This document shows positions 8,310 to 17,346 of a DNA stretch of 64,000 nucleotides, piece after piece. Every line of letters begins with the position of its first letter. The first letter of the stretch is position 1. Where the stretch lies: the NCBI RefSeq assembly GCF_046254955.1, contig NZ_JBJXRG010000001.1:1240001-1304000 (forward strand), written 5' to 3'. Below the pieces are notes generated by a model. It was not told the DNA's origin. It did no database searches and saw only the letters and a list, made by a program, of their open reading frames with translations. The translations under genes and the position numbers were made by a program. Source of the stretch: Qipengyuania_C sp046254955 (GTDB lineage: Bacteria > Pseudomonadota > Alphaproteobacteria > Sphingomonadales > Sphingomonadaceae).

Positions 8310-9115
8310 CGCTCGATATCGATATCATAGGCCTCACGCAGCAATTCGTAGGCTTGCTTCTTGCGATCGGCGATGGTGCTGGATCGCCAGTCATTCTCAA
8401 CATCGCTGCGGATATCGGCAAGTTCGGGTACTTCGCCAATTTGCTTTTTTCGCACGCGCACGAGATGCCATCCAAAGCCGGATGAAACAGGGCCATACCA
8501 TTTAGGGGATACTGAAAAATCATTCAGGCTGGTAGAGAATGCTTGCCCGAACCTATTCTCGATATCCGTGAAACTTGCGTTCTCAAGCGACGCTGGGAGG
8601 GAAATCTCACCGCCTAGACCTTGCCAATTCTCATCATCAGTCAATTGCGCGAGAACCAAGGCGGCTTCATCGCCTTCGCTGAACCAAAGCTGGTCGAAAC
8701 TGTATGTGGCATCCGCCGCGAACCGCTCGGGATGAGCCTCAATCCACTCCTGCAGCATCGCATCCGTAACGGGAGCTGTTTCCGCTCGCGCACCAGCAAT
8801 CTCATCCATTTTCTGAGACAGGCGGCGCCTGACAACCGGATCGTCCTGATCCAACCCCAAACGCAGAGCCTCGCGGTAAAGAATTTCCTCCCGCAGATAC
8901 TGCTCGATGAGGTTGTCGAGCTCGGCATCGGTCGGTGGGCGCCGCATCAGCGCTTCGAAACGCACTGCCAACTGCGCCTGGTCATCGCGGGAAACCTCGA
9001 TATCGCGGCTGGCCGGGTCGGCCGGCTCCCCACGCCAGGCGAAAAAGACGAACAAAAGCGCGCCACCGAATAGGAATTGGACCAACGGCTCTCGCGTCCA
9101 AGCAGGCAATTTCAT
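8306..9115 (-). CDS. Membrane-anchored PpiC-type peptidyl-prolyl isomerase
   Basis: A 269-aa protein with one N-terminal membrane anchor (FLFGGALLFVFFAW), a helical SurA-like segment (about residues 45-120: LIEQYLREEILYREALRLGLDQDD) and a degenerate parvulin domain ending FGWHLVRVRKKQIGE. It is predicted to face the periplasm. It lies 14 bases after the DUF3604 lipoprotein stop and overlaps the HupE-like gene by four bases, so the three are co-transcribed. It may be a dedicated foldase for the lipoprotein or the membrane protein, which is inference. Confidence 0.82.
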   Translation of the reverse strand: MKLPAWTREPLVQFLFGGALLFVFFAWRGEPADPASRDIEVSRDDQAQLAVRFEALMRRPPTDAELDNLIEQYLREEILYREALRLGLDQDDPVVRRRLSQKMDEIAGARAETAPVTDAMLQEWIEAHPERFAADATYSFDQLWFSEGDEAALVLAQLTDDENWQGLGGEISLPASLENASFTDIENRFGQAFSTSLNDFSVSPKWYGPVSSGFGWHLVRVRKKQIGEVPELADIRSDVENDWRSSTIADRKKQAYELLREAYDIDIER

Positions 9116-9129
9116 GTCGAAGCTTTCGC

Positions 9130-11052
9130 CTAAATGGCAGCGTCTGAAACCGGTTTGACCCAGATCGGGGACGAATAGGCGCGCTCCTGCGCGACGGCGT
9201 CAGCCAGCGCTTCCTCGGGTAGCTCGATACCAAAGCGGACCATGTCGAATAGTGTCCAGCGCGGTGTGGGTATCTCGAGGACACGCACATAGTAGAATGC
9301 GTTCTGCCCGCGGCTATAGTCCGGATCGGTCCACGCGATGCGCAGCTCTGCCGCGCCGATCGAGTTCTCGTATGTCGCGGTCGAACGATCAACCGTGTCG
9401 CCCACCGCAGGAACCTTGCCGTCGGCTGCGCGCCGCGTTTCCATGTCTGACCACACAACATCGTAGATCTGCTCACGCAATTCACCCGAGGCATCAACCC
9501 AGCCCTTGATCACCTGGACGCGGTCGAGGTTTGCGCCCTCTGGGTCCTTCAGGGCCGAGATCAGAAAGCTTGGCGCTTTGCCTTCATCGGCGAGAACTCC
9601 GCCCATCGGGACTCCGCGTGAGTATCCGGCACGCACCCAGTCGCCATCCCAATCCGTCTCGCTGAAATCAAATCCGGCAAAAATCCGCACGGTCATGCGC
9701 GGCCCGGTGGTGGCGTATACCTCGCGGCGCTTGAAGGCGTCGAAGATCTCGGCACGCGTATTTCCGCGTGCCCATGCTGCAGCATAGCCACCCGCGAGAT
9801 AATGCCAGCCGAAGCGGTCGGCGTTCACCCCGAGGTTCTGGCCATTGAGTGCGCGTTCCTTGATGGCTGGCTCACTGCCGGTATGCTTGCCAAAGAAGTT
9901 GTCTTCGTCGCCCGTCGCGAACGCCGTGTGGCTGTCGGTCGAGCCGATAACCCCGAACGCGTAAGGATTTACGCCCAGCCTCTCTTCAATGGAGAGGCCG
10001 CGCTTCAACGCGTCGCGAACATATCCGCCGGCATAGTCATTCGGCTCGCTCCGGATAGTCATCGACAGGTTGCCAAGCTCCCATCCTTTCACACCGAAGC
10101 CAGCAAACTCGTCATTTGGCGAGAGAAACGGGTGCGTTTCGCTATCACCCTTGATCTGGGTAATCTCGACCACCGGCTCGGCCTTCGCACGCTTGCGGGC
10201 ATAATCGGCGGTCATAGGACCGCCGCCGGGCATGGTAAGTTCAAACATCAAGCCGTTGGAGACATTCGAATTATGCGGGATTGCTAGCACTTGCCCCCCG
10301 GTCGCTTGCTCGTAGGCGGTCATATAGTCCCATAGCCCTTCGACCTCGGTATCGAGGCCTGGGTAAGGGAGAACCTGCTTCGTGCGCGCGCTCCCATCGC
10401 GGAACATAACGACGCGGTGGAGATTGTTGCCGCCCGGCATAAGCGTGTATTCGTATCCGGCGAGCGCGGTAAACTCGCCAGGCTTGTTATAGCGGTCGAG
10501 CGTGTCGAGGTGGGCTGACCAGATGTTGCGTGTGTTCTCTTCTTGCTCCTCGGCATTGCTGAGCAAGGCTTCCGGGACCTCGCCATTCGCAGCGGCAGAG
10601 ATAAGTTCACCGATCGCGCGCTGCGATTGCTCGGGGCTCTCATGCATCATATCATACCAGCGCAGCACGGTCTCATCGCCCATTGCAACAACTGCGATGC
10701 GCGGCGCGTCATAAAGTCTGCGGGTCGATCCCAGACCGTCCGAGTGGTCCGAAATCACCAGGAAGTCGAGCGGACGGGAGAGCTTTGCCTTGGTACCAGT
10801 GGTTGACGTGACTTCCTGCCCGCTGGCGAATTGCAGCGCCTCTTCCGGCCCGAGCCTGACACCGAAACCGAACGCATCGATCGAATTGTCGGTATGAAGG
10901 TGGGTGTCGCCCCAATAGGGTCGATCTGGAAATTCGGCGAGTTCGATGGTTCCCTCGCCGTCTCCGGTTTGATCTTCGGTAGCGCTTTCGCTGCAAGCGG
11001 CGAGCATCGCTGCTCCGGTCACTACGAGTGCAATGTTCCTGATTGAGCGCAT
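9130..11052 (-). CDS. DUF3604 lipoprotein
   Basis: The 640-aa product carries a lipoprotein signal with lipobox LAAC (Cys20), so it should be membrane-anchored outside the cytoplasm. The DUF3604 fold shows histidine/aspartate clusters reminiscent of PHP-type metal-dependent phosphoesterases: GDTHLHTDNS (HLH at 51-53), SDHSDGLGS (101-109), AIPHNSN and GSTDSHTAF. The metal-ligand assignment is by resemblance. It heads the operon with the PpiC-like and HupE-like genes. The family is common in marine bacteria and its substrate is not established. Confidence 0.85.
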   Translation of the reverse strand: MRSIRNIALVVTGAAMLAACSESATEDQTGDGEGTIELAEFPDRPYWGDTHLHTDNSIDAFGFGVRLGPEEALQFASGQEVTSTTGTKAKLSRPLDFLVISDHSDGLGSTRRLYDAPRIAVVAMGDETVLRWYDMMHESPEQSQRAIGELISAAANGEVPEALLSNAEEQEENTRNIWSAHLDTLDRYNKPGEFTALAGYEYTLMPGGNNLHRVVMFRDGSARTKQVLPYPGLDTEVEGLWDYMTAYEQATGGQVLAIPHNSNVSNGLMFELTMPGGGPMTADYARKRAKAEPVVEITQIKGDSETHPFLSPNDEFAGFGVKGWELGNLSMTIRSEPNDYAGGYVRDALKRGLSIEERLGVNPYAFGVIGSTDSHTAFATGDEDNFFGKHTGSEPAIKERALNGQNLGVNADRFGWHYLAGGYAAAWARGNTRAEIFDAFKRREVYATTGPRMTVRIFAGFDFSETDWDGDWVRAGYSRGVPMGGVLADEGKAPSFLISALKDPEGANLDRVQVIKGWVDASGELREQIYDVVWSDMETRRAADGKVPAVGDTVDRSTATYENSIGAAELRIAWTDPDYSRGQNAFYYVRVLEIPTPRWTLFDMVRFGIELPEEALADAVAQERAYSSPIWVKPVSDAAI

Positions 11053-11139
11053 AGTCTCGATTCCCCTCTCTACCGGGGAGTTTTGCCTTCACATCGGCTT
11101 TGGTCAAGCGCCTCTGCTCGATGCGCCCTCGCCGTAGCG

Positions 11140-11742
11140 TCAGCTCGGCCCTGCCATCAGCATATTGCCGATGGTGTAAGCCGCGCCGCCGGCCAATGCG
11201 TAGCCAATCAGGGCCAAAAGCCCATCCCGTACAAGCAAGGCCAACCCGAACGAGGCAATGCCCATGAAAGGCAGTATGGCGGCAAAAGGAAGCACTTCAA
11301 GCGGAGGTACCGCAGCGCAGAGGAATACGATGCACAGCGCAGCGAGGCGGACCCAAGCGCCTTTTGTCAGGAAGTCCAAGCGCTGACCCAGTACCTCATC
11401 GACCTTGGCAGCAAGATTGTCGAGCTTATGCGCCGCTGCGGCCAACTTGTCCGAATCTACGGCACGATTCTGGATGAAATCTGGCAACCAGACATGTTTC
11501 TTGCCGAACAGCATCTGGAGCGCCAGCAGCGCAATGATCACCGCTATCGCGGTAGGCACACCCGGAACGCCGCCGATAGGGCTGATCCCCACGAGAGGCA
11601 GAATGATCAGCAGAGGGGTGAAGCTGGCGGGACCAAACCGGTCGAGTGCGTCACCCAGGCACACCTCGTCCTGCTCTTCGGCAATCTCTTCGATTCCGTC
11701 GAGTACCTCTTCCATATTGTGAGGCGGCTTCTCGTCGGCCAT
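11140..11742 (-). CDS. ExoD family exopolysaccharide synthesis protein
   Basis: A 200-aa membrane protein of the ExoD family, named after a Sinorhizobium gene affecting exopolysaccharide production and alkali tolerance. The family core is visible: LGDALDRFGPASFTPLLIILPLVGISPIGG in the first half, then WLPDFIQNRAV and LDFLTKGAWVR, and a hydrophobic C-terminal half with three to four helices. A strong AAGGGAG site precedes the ATG at 11742. No polysaccharide genes surround it, so the biological role here is open. Confidence 0.85.
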   Translation of the reverse strand: MADEKPPHNMEEVLDGIEEIAEEQDEVCLGDALDRFGPASFTPLLIILPLVGISPIGGVPGVPTAIAVIIALLALQMLFGKKHVWLPDFIQNRAVDSDKLAAAAHKLDNLAAKVDEVLGQRLDFLTKGAWVRLAALCIVFLCAAVPPLEVLPFAAILPFMGIASFGLALLVRDGLLALIGYALAGGAAYTIGNMLMAGPS

Positions 11743-11797
11743 CCGGCTCCCTTTCAGGAGCTAAACGGTCCAAGATCAATTTGGCTCCGGCGGAGTA

Positions 11798-13216
11798 TCA
11801 GGCGTAGCCCATCACCGCCTTCAGCTCGAGAAACTCGTGAAAGCCTGCTTCGCCCCACTCCCGCCCATTGCCGCTTTGCTTGTAGCCCCCAAAGGCAGCG
11901 TTAAGATCGTAGCCACCATTGATAGCGACCCGTCCGGCGCGAATACGGCGAGCAAGCGAGCGCGCCAGTTCTTGGTCTTCCCCCATGATCGCACTGGCAA
12001 GGCCATATTCGGTATCGTTCGCGATCGCGATGGCATCGTCGTAGTCGTCATAGCCCAAGATCGAGAGCACTGGTCCGAAGATTTCTTCGCGCGCGATCCG
12101 CATGTCGTTGGTGACATCAGCGAAAACGGTGGGCTTGACATAGTGCCCGGTTTCGAGCCCTTCGGGCTTGCCCGGTCCGCCGGCGACTAGCGTCGCGCCC
12201 TCTTCGATCCCGGCTTCGATCAACCCCTGGATTTTGTCCCATTGCGCTTTGGAGACAACCGGCCCGATCGTGGCATTGCCATTGGGATCACCGGGAATGA
12301 CCTTCTCGGCTGCTTCTTTCGCAGCGGCCTTGGCTTCTTCCATCCGTGCGTGGGGTACCAGCATGCGACTGGGTGCGGTGCAAGTCTGGCCCGAATTGCC
12401 CATCATCGCGGTTGTGCCTCGCGCCACGCTTTCGGCAAAAACACTATCGTCAAGAATGATATTGGGGCTCTTGCCGCCCAGCTCCTGCGCGACGCGTTTG
12501 ACCGTCGGGGCGGCGTTGCGTGCCACTTCGATCCCGGCCCGGGTTGATCCGGTGAAGGAAACCATGTCGATACCCGGATGGCCTGAGATGGCCGTGCCGA
12601 CACCTGGTCCATCGCCATTGATCATGTTGTAAACCCCGGCGGGAACACCTGCAGCGTGCATCACTTCGGTGAAAATGCAGGCGTTGAACGGGGCGATTTC
12701 GGTGGGCTTGAGCACCATTGTATTGCCGCCCGCCAATGCAGCAAAGACTTTGCAGGCAATCTGGTTGAGCGGCCAGTTCCATGGCGTGATCATGCCCACC
12801 ACACCGATCGGCTCGTAGATGTGCATCGTTGGTCCGAGAGGCTGCTCGAATTCAAAGCGCTCAAGAATCTCGATGGTGTTTGCAACATGACCAATCATGA
12901 GCTGAACATGGGGCCCGTTTGCGAGCGACATCGGCGCGCCCATCTCCATGCTGACCATTTCGGCCAGATCTTCGCGGCGTTTGTCCAGTTCCGACTGGAT
13001 CGATCGGAGCAAATCCAATCGCTCGGGTTTGCCGGAGATGCCCCAGCTGGCGAATGTTCGCCGTGCCGCCGCCACTGCCTTGTCTACATCTGCAGCAGAT
13101 CCGATCGAGACGTTTCCGATCGTTTCTTCGGTTGCGGGATTTTCGACCGGGATCGATTTGGGCTCGACCGGATCGACCCATTGGCCATCGATATAGAACT
13201 GCAGATAGTCTCGCAT
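11798..13216 (-). CDS. Aldehyde dehydrogenase (NAD(P)+-dependent)
   Basis: A 472-aa ALDH-superfamily enzyme oxidising an aldehyde to the acid. The catalytic set is complete: Asn147 (TPWNWP), Lys170 (VLKPTE), Glu245 (QELGGKSP) and Cys279 (NSGQTCTAP), with the cofactor loop FTGSTRAG. GAAGGAG lies just ahead of the start. Substrate cannot be read from the sequence. It lies 75 bases after the racemase gene on the same strand, so a shared role in branched-chain or side-chain catabolism is plausible. Confidence 0.93.
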   Translation of the reverse strand: MRDYLQFYIDGQWVDPVEPKSIPVENPATEETIGNVSIGSAADVDKAVAAARRTFASWGISGKPERLDLLRSIQSELDKRREDLAEMVSMEMGAPMSLANGPHVQLMIGHVANTIEILERFEFEQPLGPTMHIYEPIGVVGMITPWNWPLNQIACKVFAALAGGNTMVLKPTEIAPFNACIFTEVMHAAGVPAGVYNMINGDGPGVGTAISGHPGIDMVSFTGSTRAGIEVARNAAPTVKRVAQELGGKSPNIILDDSVFAESVARGTTAMMGNSGQTCTAPSRMLVPHARMEEAKAAAKEAAEKVIPGDPNGNATIGPVVSKAQWDKIQGLIEAGIEEGATLVAGGPGKPEGLETGHYVKPTVFADVTNDMRIAREEIFGPVLSILGYDDYDDAIAIANDTEYGLASAIMGEDQELARSLARRIRAGRVAINGGYDLNAAFGGYKQSGNGREWGEAGFHEFLELKAVMGYA

Positions 13217-13291
13217 GAAATCACTCCTTCAACCGCTGCTCCTATCGAAGCGGCGAAGGGCTAGCAATCGGGAAGCGATGGCGAGTTTGCT

Positions 13292-14380
13292 TTATCCTGA
13301 AGAGGCCCAGCGCTCGACAACGTCTGCACCGTCTCCTTTGCTGTCACGGATGGCGCCGGGTGTGCGGCTGAAGCGCGGGGCAGGGGCAGTGTGCCACGTG
13401 CCATCGCGTTCCACATAGGCTCCGCGCGCTTTCATATGCGGATGGTCGCGCGCCTCTTCTACTGAGAGCACAGGACCGAAACAGGCATCGCTGCCTTCGA
13501 GAATGTCACACCATTCGGCCTGCGTTCTGGTCTTGATCAGGGCAGCGAGCTTCGCGGCATAATCTTCCCAATTGGAAGGATCCATCTGGCCCTGTCGCAG
13601 CTCGTCGGGCGCATCGGCTTTGTCGAGCAACTCGGCGTAGAATTGCGGCTCGATCGCGCCCAGCGAGATCTCGCGGCCGTCCGAGCATTCGTAGCAGCGG
13701 TAGAAATGTGCACCGCCGCTCAGCATGCCCTTGCCGCGGTCGGTCGAGAGGTGCGGGACGTGACGAACGCCGAAAAAGAAGCTCATCAGGCTCGTCGCTC
13801 CATCGACGATTGCAGCATCGACGACCTGTCCCTTGCCGGAGCGCTCGCGTTCGTAAAGCGCCGCAAGGACGCCCATCGCGCAATACATCGAGCCGCCGCC
13901 GAAATCGCCGACCAGGTTTTGCGGCGGGGTGGCTGTTTCGCCTGGTTTGCCGACCGCAGAGAGTGCGCCGGTGATGGCGATATAGTTGATGTCATGCCCG
14001 GCAGCCTGCGCCAGCGGCCCGTCCTGCCCCCAGCCGGTCATCCGCGCGAAGATCAGCCGCGGATTAAGCGCCAGCATTTCTTCCGGACCGAGGCCGAGCC
14101 GTTCCATCACGCCGGGCCGATAACCCTCGACGAGCACATCGGCATGCTCGATCGCCTTGCGTACGAATTCCTGGCCGTCATCTGACTTCAGATCGACTTC
14201 GGCGCGGTGACGGGCGCGCTCGACCACCGGGTTTGATGCCTGCCCGCCGGGCCGCTCGATCCGGACCACTTCAGCTCCGAGGTCAGCCAGCATCATCACG
14301 ACATGCGGTCCCGGCCCGATGCCGACAAATTCGACTACCTTGAGCCCGGTCAAAGGTCCGTTCGATGCTGCTTCGTTCAT
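13292..14380 (-). CDS. Alpha-methylacyl-CoA racemase (CoA-transferase family III fold)
   Basis: A 362-aa member of the CaiB/BaiF family. Within this family it looks like the racemase that interconverts (R)- and (S)-2-methylacyl-CoA during degradation of branched or steroid side chains. The triad His129 (AGHDINY), Asp159 (VGDFGGG) and Glu244 (GAIEPQF) corresponds to H126/D156/E241 described for the Mycobacterium tuberculosis enzyme, with a constant offset of three. The start codon overlaps the stop of the CpcT-like gene by four bases, so the two are translationally coupled; an aldehyde dehydrogenase follows. Confidence 0.9.
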   Translation of the reverse strand: MNEAASNGPLTGLKVVEFVGIGPGPHVVMMLADLGAEVVRIERPGGQASNPVVERARHRAEVDLKSDDGQEFVRKAIEHADVLVEGYRPGVMERLGLGPEEMLALNPRLIFARMTGWGQDGPLAQAAGHDINYIAITGALSAVGKPGETATPPQNLVGDFGGGSMYCAMGVLAALYERERSGKGQVVDAAIVDGATSLMSFFFGVRHVPHLSTDRGKGMLSGGAHFYRCYECSDGREISLGAIEPQFYAELLDKADAPDELRQGQMDPSNWEDYAAKLAALIKTRTQAEWCDILEGSDACFGPVLSVEEARDHPHMKARGAYVERDGTWHTAPAPRFSRTPGAIRDSKGDGADVVERWASSG

Positions 14381-15297
14381 GCTTGGGGCTCCTGCCGATA
14401 GAATGGTTCAATCTCTTCATTGCTCAGCATGAAGCAATTGACGAGCATCGATTTGAGATTGATCCCAACCCGCTGCGCATCGGGCTGGGTCCAGCTGTAA
14501 GCGATCTCGCGTTCTTCGCCATCCTTGCGTTCGCCGACATAGACCACCAGCGAATGGCGCGTGAAAATGCCCTTGAGGTTGTTGATCGGCCAGCGGACAT
14601 TGGTCAGTGTCACCGAGACTTCGGACCCGTCAGCAAGCTTGATCCACTGCTTGCCGCCCTTGTCGTGGATGTGTCCGATTTCGTAACGTTTATAGGGAAT
14701 GTCGCGCCCACCACCCACGCCGGGAACATCGATATAGCAGGCGAAATCGCGTGCGCGTTCAAGAGCATAGGGGCGCTTGTCATCGCCGCGCTTCTGCCAC
14801 CAGAGCTCGTGTTCACCGAGCATGATCTCTTGGGGGAGGGAGAGACCGTTCGTGTTGCAATCTTTTCTCTCGGCAGTGGCACGGAATTGGCCGGCCTCCT
14901 GCCGGAAGAGCAGGTCGCATCCAGCGAGTTGACTCCCGGCTGCCCGTGAAAAACGCATTCGCACATGCCGTCCGTTGGGTTCTGGGCTGAGTTTGACCAA
15001 GAGATTTTCTGCCTCGGAATCGCCGCCTTCGCTCACAGAAATGGCGAGATCACTTCCACCTTCATCCTTCTCGACTAGGATGTGAATCCGCTCGTGCCGC
15101 TCGCTTTCCGGATCGCCGAGGCGGCGGTCAAAATAGGCCTGGTTGGCGTTGTCGTACCGCCCTTCGAGCAGCTTTGCGATCACCAGCGCATCGCGCTCGG
15201 CGCGCGTGCTATCTTGGCCTTGCGCGATGGCCAGCGAAGACCATCCCAGCAGGATTCCGGCTCCCATCAAGCTCGTGATTTTGCCCATCTTCATCAT
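14377..15297 (-). CDS. CpcT/CpeT-like exported protein
   Basis: A 306-aa protein with a signal peptide (cleavage near SLAIAQ). The N-terminal two thirds resemble the CpcT/CpeT fold: LLEGRYDNANQ at about residues 43-53, then AGCDLLFRQEAGQF, a second Cys (KDCNTNG) and the strand-rich HELWWQKRG. CpcT/CpeT are bilin lyases or chaperones in cyanobacteria; this organism shows no phycobiliprotein genes here, so only the fold is claimed. A C-terminal extension of about 110 residues (VPGVGGGRDIPYKRYEIG onward) is additional. It overlaps the racemase gene by four bases. Three alternative Met codons lie at the start. Confidence 0.62.
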   Translation of the reverse strand: MMKMGKITSLMGAGILLGWSSLAIAQGQDSTRAERDALVIAKLLEGRYDNANQAYFDRRLGDPESERHERIHILVEKDEGGSDLAISVSEGGDSEAENLLVKLSPEPNGRHVRMRFSRAAGSQLAGCDLLFRQEAGQFRATAERKDCNTNGLSLPQEIMLGEHELWWQKRGDDKRPYALERARDFACYIDVPGVGGGRDIPYKRYEIGHIHDKGGKQWIKLADGSEVSVTLTNVRWPINNLKGIFTRHSLVVYVGERKDGEEREIAYSWTQPDAQRVGINLKSMLVNCFMLSNEEIEPFYRQEPQA

Positions 15298-15372
15298 TCT
15301 CTCCCCGGCAATAGACCTACCCTAGATAACGTGAGATCACCCGCAAACCGCCTTAGATGATAGCGCGGGCAG

Positions 15373-17256
15373 CTAGATATCCTCGATATCGACCGAGACC
15401 GAAAGGTAGTCGAAGTCAAAACGGTGGTTGCCGCGAGTCCTGCGGCGGTAACCTTCCCGCATCCGCTCGCTCGGCAATCCGGAATCCTTCGCCGCTTGTT
15501 CGATTAGACGATCGACAATCGCGCCTTCCGGCCAAGTCGCGCAATATCGAACCGGCCCGTGCTTCCAACAGGCGATGGCACCATCTTCGGCAGTGAATTC
15601 GGGCTGGGCATCGCCTTCGAGATGATCGAGCCATTTCGCGATGCGCCAGCCATCGCCTTGATGTATGACTAATGGCGAGAGGCTTTCGCTGCGTACCACT
15701 TTTCCGCCGACCAGCTCTCCCAATCGGCCCGGCGCAAGGTTCGCTGGGATCGCGAAGTCTTCGCCCCGGCTTCCCGAGCGGGGACCAATAACGATCTGAC
15801 CCGAAAACTCCGCGAGCCTGGCTGAGAACCCCTCCGACACGATCGGCTCGCAAGGTATGACCACCAGGGCGTACCCATCAAGCGATGCTTCGGGCGAGAC
15901 GATGTCGACATTAAGGCCGAGTTTGCGCAGCGCCGAGTAGCAGGCGAACGCGGCCCATGATGCCGAGCAACCCTCTCCCTGCGGCTGGATCTGCGTGATC
16001 CATTCCGATGGGTAGGAGAAGACCAGCGCGGCGTGCTTGGTAGCCTCGCCCGCCAGCTTCAGCGAGCCGAGTTCCTCCGCCACTTGCGCAACCTCGCCAA
16101 AAGCCGGAGCGGGTTCGCCGTCCGGTCTCAGCAAGCCGGCATGCATCTGCTCCTGCGCCTTGGGAAACTGCCGCCAGCGGAAGTAGCTCACAAGCTCCGC
16201 GCCGTGCGCCAGCGCTTCGAGTGACCACAGCCGCACCATGCCAGGGAGCGGCGCCGGGTTATGCCGCGCCCAGTTGACCGGTCCGGGCTGCTGCTCGAGC
16301 ACCGACCAGCGTCCTCCTTTCGCACAGCCACGATAAAGATCGTGGTGGAAGGCGGCGATATCGGGATGTCCCTGCCGCGCATACTTTCGCTTTTCTTCGT
16401 CCGAGAAGCGGAACTGCTCGAGAAAGCCAAGCGGGTAACTATCCCAGCCCAGCACGTCGAGATCAGCCGCCAGATCATGATGATCATAGCCGGTGTAGAA
16501 ACCCATCGCGTTATGCATGACGTCGCGGCCGGGTGAAAGCTCGCGCAAGATCTCGACCTGCGCCTTGTTGAACGAGACCACCTGATCCGACGAGAACCGG
16601 CGGAAGGCGAGCCAATGCGCCGGATTGGCTTCGGTCACGGTGAGATTGGGCAGCTCGATCTCGCCAAAGGAGCGATACTCCATGCTCCAGAAGACATTGC
16701 CCCATGCCTCGTTCAGCGCCGCGATATCTTCATACCGCGCAGCCAGCCACTCGCGGAATGCGCCGCGCGCTGCGGCCGAAAAACTCTGCACCGTATCGTG
16801 GCAGCCAAACTCGTTGTCAGTCTGCCATCCAGTGATCGCCGGATGCTCGCCATAGCGTTTTGCCACCGCGCGCGTGATCCGCGCTGCCTCTTCGCGGTAT
16901 CCCTTGTGGCTGAAGCAGTAATGCCGCCGCGAACCGAAGCCGCGTGGGCGGCCTTGACGATCGAGCGCGACCATATCCGGCATCTGGTCGGCCAGCCATT
17001 TGGGCGGGGTCGCGGTCGGCGTGCCGAGGATGATCTTGAGGCCCGCCGCATGTAGCGTCTCGATTGCCCGGTCGAGCCAGTTCCATTCTAAACGGCCCGC
17101 ATCAGGTTCGATCCGGCTCCAGGCAAATTCACCGATCCGAACGGTGGTGAGCCCGAGCTCGGCCATCATCTGCGCATCGGTTGCCCAGCGCTCTTCGGGC
17201 CAGTGTTCGGGATAGTAGCAGACACCGAGGTCCATTGCGGGGTTGGCTTCGACCAT
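15373..17256 (-). CDS. Beta-galactosidase, glycoside hydrolase family 42
   Basis: A 627-aa cytoplasmic enzyme hydrolysing terminal beta-galactosides. The GH42 catalytic domain begins GVCYYPEHWPEERW. The acid/base Glu149 lies in WQTDNEFGCH and the nucleophile Glu321 in WSVLEQQPG. The trimerisation domain follows (VFSYPSEWITQ) and a small C-terminal beta domain closes the protein. No signal peptide is present. It is not next to a transporter; the sugar transporter and alpha-galactosidase at 62-64 kb are the only other galactoside-related genes in the window. Confidence 0.93.
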   Translation of the reverse strand: MVEANPAMDLGVCYYPEHWPEERWATDAQMMAELGLTTVRIGEFAWSRIEPDAGRLEWNWLDRAIETLHAAGLKIILGTPTATPPKWLADQMPDMVALDRQGRPRGFGSRRHYCFSHKGYREEAARITRAVAKRYGEHPAITGWQTDNEFGCHDTVQSFSAAARGAFREWLAARYEDIAALNEAWGNVFWSMEYRSFGEIELPNLTVTEANPAHWLAFRRFSSDQVVSFNKAQVEILRELSPGRDVMHNAMGFYTGYDHHDLAADLDVLGWDSYPLGFLEQFRFSDEEKRKYARQGHPDIAAFHHDLYRGCAKGGRWSVLEQQPGPVNWARHNPAPLPGMVRLWSLEALAHGAELVSYFRWRQFPKAQEQMHAGLLRPDGEPAPAFGEVAQVAEELGSLKLAGEATKHAALVFSYPSEWITQIQPQGEGCSASWAAFACYSALRKLGLNVDIVSPEASLDGYALVVIPCEPIVSEGFSARLAEFSGQIVIGPRSGSRGEDFAIPANLAPGRLGELVGGKVVRSESLSPLVIHQGDGWRIAKWLDHLEGDAQPEFTAEDGAIACWKHGPVRYCATWPEGAIVDRLIEQAAKDSGLPSERMREGYRRRTRGNHRFDFDYLSVSVDIEDI

Positions 17257-17346
17257 GCCCGCTCATCCCGCTTCGGCGGCAGCGGGTCAATAACCTATTG
17301 CGTAGGGCATTCGCGCGCTGGTCCGCAGCGCCCGATTGCTTCGTTA

